Shown here in pieces: positions 39,213 through 64,000 of a DNA stretch of 64,000 nt (position 1 is its first letter; every line of letters begins with the position of its first letter). The notes below the pieces were generated by a model that was given only the letters and a program-made list of their open reading frames with translations, made no database searches and had not been told where the DNA came from. Both the position numbers and the translations under genes were made by a program. Location: the NCBI RefSeq assembly GCF_047663525.1, contig NC_092612.1, positions 1,707,501 through 1,771,500 on the forward strand, read 5' to 3'. Source of the DNA: Anas platyrhynchos (lineage: Eukaryota; Chordata; Aves; Anseriformes; Anatidae).

Positions 39213-42200
39213 TGGCACGCGGAGAGGAAGAGGCTGAGGTGAAGCCTTCACGGGGGTCCCACGCTCCCCCCGTGCTGCCCCATAAGCTCCTCGCCTCCCT
39301 CCTCCCCAGGAACCCGCTCGGTGCTGGGGACCAGGAGAAAAACCCCAGGAGGGACCCCAAGAACCTCCAAAACTCGGTGAGGGGAGAGGGAGGGGATGGG
39401 GAAACGCAAAACTGTGCCCGGAGGGGACGGGGACCCCGGGCACGTGCGTGTGAGCTCGGGCTCTGCGTGCGCCCAGCGCCCGGGCTCGGCCGGGTGCCGC
39501 CAACGCTCGGCAAAACAAAATTAATCCCGACCAGATGCTGGAGGGGGTGGAAGCGGCCGGGGCCGTTTGGGTTACGGGAGGCATCTCTGAGTCACGGGGC
39601 TTATCCAGGAGCGGGGTCCCGGTGGGTCCCGGAGCCGTGGGACCGGGAGCTCGGCTCTGCCTCCGCGCAGCACCGAGGGGACCGGCGGCTGCGGCGCGCC
39701 CGGCCCTGAATTGCACCCGAAAACGCACGGAAGGGGGCAGGGAAGAAGCTGACAAAGCAAAAGGGCACGGCCCCAACCTGAGCAAACAGCAGCCGGGCTG
39801 GTGCTGGGCTCCAGGGCAGGGCTGGGGCTGCTCCAGGGCTGGGAAGGGCCCGAAGTGGCCTCGAGAAGAGCCAAAGCTCGGCCTCGCCACGTGCCCCTCT
39901 CCGTGCCGCGCGCGGGCGGCTCCGTGCAGGGCTGGGGGGGTGCCGTGGGGCGCGCAGGAGCTGCGCCGTGCTCCCTTCTCCCCTCACCTCCTTTATCCTC
40001 AGCCCCTCTCCCCCACAGCCCCTTCCCCCGGGGACAAACGGTGACCAGCTCCGTGTCACCGTGCTGCTGCACCTCCCCGTGCTCGGGGCGCGCTTCCCAC
40101 CCTTTCTGCCCCAAACCCCGCCACGAACCTCCCCGGGAAGACCCCAGCCCCTCTCCCCCATCCCTCGCACCTACCTCCGCCGGCCGGGACCCCCAAACCC
40201 GGGGCGGGAGCCGGGGTCCGTGTGGGGTTTGGGGGTGCTGGCGGTGGGGCAATGCTGCCGCCTCGCCCGCGGTTGCGCCGCCGCCGAGGGCAGGAAGCGG
40301 CGAGCGAAGGCGCTGCACCGCGGGGCCAGGAGGGGCCGACGTCACGGAAAGGCGGCGTGGGGCTGCGGGTGGCACCGGCGCCGGCGGGGGCACTTGGGGG
40401 GGGGCGGCTCCTCGCCCCTCTCCCTCTCTGCCCCGAGCACCTTCGGGTGCCGGTTCCCTGCTGCGAAAGCCTTGAGGGGTCCCCAGGGGGGCGCGGGTTG
40501 CGCCCGGTGGTGGCCGTGCCGATGGGGGCAAGCTGCAGCCCCTTGGCCGCCCACCCCGCAGCACGTCTGCACCCCCAAAAAGCTCTTTATTTGTCCCAGC
40601 TCTGCCTTGTTTTCTCCCCGCAGGGCTCTGCCCTGCAGCTGGGCAGGACTTTGGGGCTGGAGCTGGCTTCCAGCCCTCGCACCGGGGCTTTGCGCAGAGC
40701 CCACGGCGCGACCCCAGCCCCACGGCCGCGGTGGGGGGGCGCGATGCCCCCCGGCGCTCTCCACCTTAAGAAAGCCGTCCCTCCTCTCTCTACCTTCACA
40801 CCCTCAGCTCTGTTTCCCCTCCGGGCAGTTGGGTTACAATATTTTTATCGGCCGGGCAGGTTTCCTGTTTGCAATCCTCGCGCTCACGGGTGCGGACGGA
40901 GCGACCGCGGCGCTGGGTGCCCGGCACCGGCCCCGATCCTGCCGGCTCCCGGCCACCCCTCGAGGGGCCGAGGCGCGGAAACGCCGAGCGCTGTGACCCT
41001 ACAAGGCCTCTCCCAGCTCCTCTCCGCAGCTGGCCGGGCGGGGACAGCGTGGGGGGGTTCCTCCAGGGACCGTGGGAGCAGAGGCGCGCGGAGCTTTGCG
41101 CTTCCTGCTGCTTTTCCTCAGCCTCTCCCCAGCGGCAGCCGGATTCCGGGAAAAAAAAGGGGATTTGGGGGAAAAAAAAATCCCCCGCACGGTTGGGTTG
41201 CAGGAGGAAGGCTGGAGCTGCGCAGGGAGGTGGTGAGGAGCACAGCGTGGTCTCGTCCCACGGGGGGACGTCGCCCCCGGAGCTGGGCAGAGGTAAGGGG
41301 TCCCGGTGAGGTGGGGTCCCGGTGAGGTTGGGGTCCCGGTGAGGTTGGGGTCTCGGTGAGTTTGGGTCCCTCTTGCGCATGGGTGGCTCCGTCCAGCCCC
41401 CGTGGTGCAAATCTCAGCTGTGCCCCGCAGAGTGCAGGGGGGTTTTGGGGTCCTGGGGGGCTCTCATTGTCCCTGGGGGGCTTTGGGAGTCCCTTGGGGG
41501 GGGCTTTGTGGCTGGAGTCCTTGCATCCTGACCTATATTTGGAGAGCTTTCTTGGGAACCCCCCCGGGCGGTGCCGCGCAGCCGCCCAGCTCCGCTCGTC
41601 TCCATCAGCTGCGTCTCCCTTTGGAGAGCTGCGCCACCCCGGGATGCACCCAGGGTGCACGCTCTGCCCCCGGGACCCCCCCTTGCCCCCTTCGCAGCCC
41701 CCCACCCGGGGCTGTTCTCACGGCTGGGCTCAGCCTGCGGTGCGCTCGCTGCGGCATCCTCCCGGGGGGCTGGAAGGAAACTGCCAAAGTGCCCCAAATC
41801 CTGGGGACATCTGGGCTGCTGTGACCATGGATGGCAGCCGGACCCCCCCTCGGCCCCCCCCCAGCACTGTCACATGCTGGGGACGGTCACCCGGCTCCAG
41901 CCGCTGCCAGCAGCCGCCCCCACGCGCGTCCCAGCACGTGGGTCAGGGACCGAGCGGCGCCTGGCCGGGTGCCCCCCCCCCCCGGGGAGGGTGGCACCAC
42001 GGGGTTGTCACCGCAGGGTGCCACCGTCCCCCTGTCCCTGCAGCGAGGAAGAGCGCAGTGGGGTGAGGAGGAAGGCTCGGGGGGGTGTGGGTCCCCCCCC
42101 TTGACCCTGCGCCCTGCCTCGGTTTCCCCTCTTGGCTTGGGCGCAGTGAGGAGCGGTGCCAAAAGCCATCGGTGCGAGGAGCTGGGGGGGGCTCTGCCAG

Positions 42201-42251
42201 CTCCGCTGCCCCCCCCCCAGTGCCCCCCTTTCTCTTTTTGTCTTTTCAGTG
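39213..42251. other. Divergent promoter interval between SH2D2A and the DAPK-like gene
   Basis: The two genes are transcribed away from this 3-kb interval. CpG-rich sequence at about 40200-40420 is the best candidate promoter. A splice acceptor directly before the DAPK-like ATG (TTTTCAG|TG, 42241-42251) shows that this gene has a non-coding 5' exon somewhere here. GTGAGGTTGGGGTCCCG repeats lie near 41300-41370. No coding sequence was recognised. Confidence 0.5.
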
Positions 42252-45052
<2,801 letters not shown>

Positions 45053-45308
45053 GCCCCCCCCTTGGGGAGGGGACCCCAAAACGGGGCCACACCACAAGAG
45101 GGGCCTCGGGGGGGCCCCCCCATTCCGGTGGGACCCCCCCATTCCGGTGGCTTCGAGCACCTGGGAGCTGGGGCTGCTGCCCAGCCCCAGTGCTCCCAGT
45201 CCTGCGGTGCTGGAGGGGCGCTGGGGCAGTGCCCCCGGACCGGGCTCTGCTGCTGGACCCCCCCCCCCGGGGGGCTCTGCCCCCCATTTCCCCGGAGCTG
45301 TCTCACGA

Positions 45309-45314
45309 AATAAA
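45309..45314 (+). terminator. Poly(A) signal for the DAPK-like gene
   Basis: AATAAA 257 bases past the stop codon, and before the INSRR start at 45789. Confidence 0.75.
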
Positions 45315-45788
45315 CGTCCCCCCCATCCTCGTGTCCTGCATCCACGCCGGCTTCCTCCTGCTCCTCCTCCTCCTCCTCCCTGCAGCCGGCACCTTGGGGA
45401 CCCCCACGGGGCGCAGACCCCATGCCCAAAGGAGCCCCATGGGGAAACTGAGGCACGGCGCATTTTCCTGTGTCCCCCCCCCCCACCCAGTTTTCCCGGC
45501 CCCCTCCGGGCTGTCCGCGCTCGGGGGCCGCCCTGTTTTCTCCCCTCTTTATTTCCCAAACAAGCCCTGGCCCCGTCCCCGCGCAGTTGTCAGGTTAAAT
45601 ATTTGGTGTGCCGCAGCCGAAAACAAAAGTGAAGGGGCCGCGGGGGCCGGGCCGAGAGGGTTGGCGGGTGCAGGGGGGGCCACCCCTGTCCCCGTGTCCC
45701 TTGGGTGCTGCCCGGGAGTGCGGGTGCCGTGCGGTGCCCGCCTGCAGCAGCGCCCCAGGCCGGAGGGAACCGCGGCCCCCCCCCGGGG
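45315..45788 (+). promoter_or_regulatory. Short interval upstream of INSRR
   Basis: Only about 480 bp separates the DAPK-like poly(A) signal from the INSRR start codon, so the INSRR promoter and 5' UTR must lie here or overlap the upstream gene. The interval includes a CTCCTCCTCCTC run near 45355 and an AAATATTTGG patch near 45597. Confidence 0.45.
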
Positions 45789-55378
<9,590 letters not shown>

Positions 55379-55563
55379 GCAAATGGGGGGGGGCCCGACC
55401 CGCTCTGGACTTTTCCCCCCCCCCCCCCCGGTCCCATCCATGGGGCCCTTTTTCGGGTTATTTATTGCTTTTAAGGGATTTTTTTTTTTTTTTTCTTGGG
55501 GGGGGGGGGGGCCTGGCTGGCTCGCGGATGCGTTCTGGGGGGGTTGGGGGGGGGGGGTTGGGG

Positions 55564-55709
55564 AATAAAAGGCTGCCCCGTGGGGTCGCGTTTCTGGGAA
55601 TAAAGCGGGGTGCCCCCCCCCCCCCTTTTTCAGGTGGGGAAACTGAGGCACGGCGCTGCCTTCCTGCCCCCCCCCCAGCACCAGCATCGGGGGCATGAGG
55701 GCAAATAAA
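55564..55709 (+). terminator. INSRR poly(A) signals
   Basis: AATAAA occurs at 55564-55569, 55599-55604 and 55704-55709, 190-330 bases after the INSRR stop. The first two are the likeliest. Confidence 0.65.
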
Positions 55710-56813
55710 GGGGGATGGGGCTCTCTCCAGGGCTGCCTGCTGTGTGTGTGTGTGTGTGGGGGGGACACAGCTCGGGGATTTTTTTTCCGCTCCCCCCCCC
55801 CGCCCCCCCCATGTCCCATCTGCTTCCCGTGCGCCCCAGCTGTGGCTTTGCCCGACCCGGGGGCGTTTCTGGGGAAAAAAACGTCAAAACCGCGGAATTC
55901 GGGAGGAGGTGGCGCGGCGGGGTGCTGGGGGGGGGATAAACCCGGGAGGGGGGGGGAGATTTTGGAAGGGGGGGGGGTCCTGCAAGGGCTCTGCTCAGCC
56001 CCGGGGCGCCTCAGGTTGGGGGCTGAGCATGGAGGGGGGGGGCTAAAATTGGGCTGAGGACGTGCCAAACTCAGCGCATGTGTGAGCCCTGCTGCCGTGA
56101 TGGGGGGGGGGCAGAATTGGGGTGGTGATGCCGGGGGGGTGCCCCCCCCCCCCCCCCACGAGGAGGGGACCCCGGGGGTGACATTTGGGGACGGGACCGT
56201 GCGCCCCCCCCCTGCCTGCGCCCCGGTGGGGTCTCGGTGCGCCGCGAGGTTTTGGGGGGCACCTGGGGGGGGGTGTTGGGGGGGGTCTTGGTGGCCTTGC
56301 GGGGAGGGGTTGGGGGGGTCTGGGGGCTGTGCTGCCCCCCCCCGGGGCACGGGAAGGGCCGGCCGGCCGGATGGACGGGGGGTGCTTTAGGGGCTGGGGG
56401 CTGCGGGTGCGCTTTGAAAGCGGGGAGGGGGCCAAGGGGGGGGGGGAATTTTGGAGATGAGGGGTCCGGGGGGGGGTACGGGACCCCCGGGGGGCAAGGG
56501 GGGGCAAGACCACGACCCCCCCACACCCACCCAGGGGCTGCGTGGGGAGCGTCGGGGGGTTCCCGGCCACCCCCTGCGCCACTTTGAGGGGGGGGGCTCG
56601 GCGATCCCCGTCCCCCCCCAAATTCCCCCGCGGGGTTGCGGGCAGGGTCGGGGCGGGGGGAGCCGCCGGCCCCTCCCCGGGAGGCCGGGCCACGCGGGGT
56701 GGCTTTAAAGCCGCCGGTCCCACGCCTCGCCGTGCCCGTGGGTTGCAAGGGGGGGGGGGTGGGGGGGCTCGGTTTGCCACCCCTTGGAGCTGCCCCCCCG
56801 GCCCCGGGTCGCG
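55710..56813 (+). promoter_or_regulatory. INSRR-NTRK1 intergenic region and NTRK1 promoter
   Basis: About 1.1 kb of G-rich DNA lies between the last INSRR poly(A) signal and the NTRK1 start. It includes a TG repeat near 55741-55757 and many runs of G that could form quadruplexes. No coding segment was recognised. Confidence 0.45.
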
Positions 56814-63787
<6,974 letters not shown>

Positions 63788-64000
63788 GTGGGCCCGGGGG
63801 GCGCGCGGCCCCCTCCCCGCGCGCGCGCGTGTGCGCTCCATCAGCGGGGCTCAGCCAGCCCGCCCCGCGCTCCCTGCTAATGCAGCCCTCCTTGCAATAT
63901 TGATTAGATTAGCTGTCTGAGAGGCTTAAATAGAGAGAGATTGGCCATCAGCTGGAATAAGCAGAGACTTTTCGATTGGCCCCCCAGGTATTGCTGCTAG
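63788..64000 (+). other. NTRK1 intron 14 (5' part)
   Basis: The window ends inside this intron. A short run of alternating CGCG (about 63816-63830) follows the donor, and no further exon is visible. Confidence 0.7.

Overview
This is vertebrate nuclear DNA and most likely avian: a gene-dense, very GC-rich microchromosome-type segment with short introns, long G/C homopolymers and a minisatellite in almost every gene. Species calls are inference. The gene content matches the block CRABP2 - ISG20L2 - METTL25B - MRPL24 - HDGF - PRCC - SH2D2A - NTRK1 known from human chromosome 1q23, with two departures: a DAPK-family kinase lies between SH2D2A and INSRR, and INSRR lies upstream of NTRK1 in the same orientation.

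Layout. 1-2.4 kb: minisatellite and unassigned sequence. 2.7-5.0 kb: CRABP2 (minus). 5.0-9.0 kb: low-complexity sequence. 9.0-12.05 kb: ISG20L2 (minus). 12.2-12.75 kb: a shared promoter region carrying 15 perfect cAMP-response octamers. 12.75-15.5 kb: METTL25B (plus), whose 3' half is not found. 16.2-18.06 kb: MRPL24 (minus, complete). 19.3-25.3 kb: HDGF (minus, complete). 28.9-34.7 kb: PRCC (plus, complete). 36.9-39.2 kb: SH2D2A (minus). 42.25-45.3 kb: DAPK2-like kinase (plus, complete). 45.8-55.6 kb: INSRR (plus, complete, 22 coding exons). 56.8-64.0 kb: NTRK1 (plus, 14 exons, running off the window).

Coding quality differs sharply along the window. From MRPL24 onward every coding exon joins its neighbours in phase with usable splice sites: MRPL24 216 aa, HDGF 234, PRCC 507, SH2D2A about 459, the DAPK-like kinase 381, INSRR 1335. 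In the first ~15.5 kb, CRABP2, ISG20L2 and METTL25B are easily recognised, but their conserved segments sit in shifting frames. This looks more like poor local consensus sequence than three independent gene deaths.

The genes do not form one pathway. INSRR and NTRK1 are paralogous receptor tyrosine kinases (alkaline-pH sensor and NGF receptor), SH2D2A is an SH2 adaptor, and the DAPK-like gene is a calmodulin-regulated Ser/Thr kinase. The rest are housekeeping or nuclear proteins. Exon boundaries were placed by hand from splice consensus, reading phase and remembered protein families; no database search was run.
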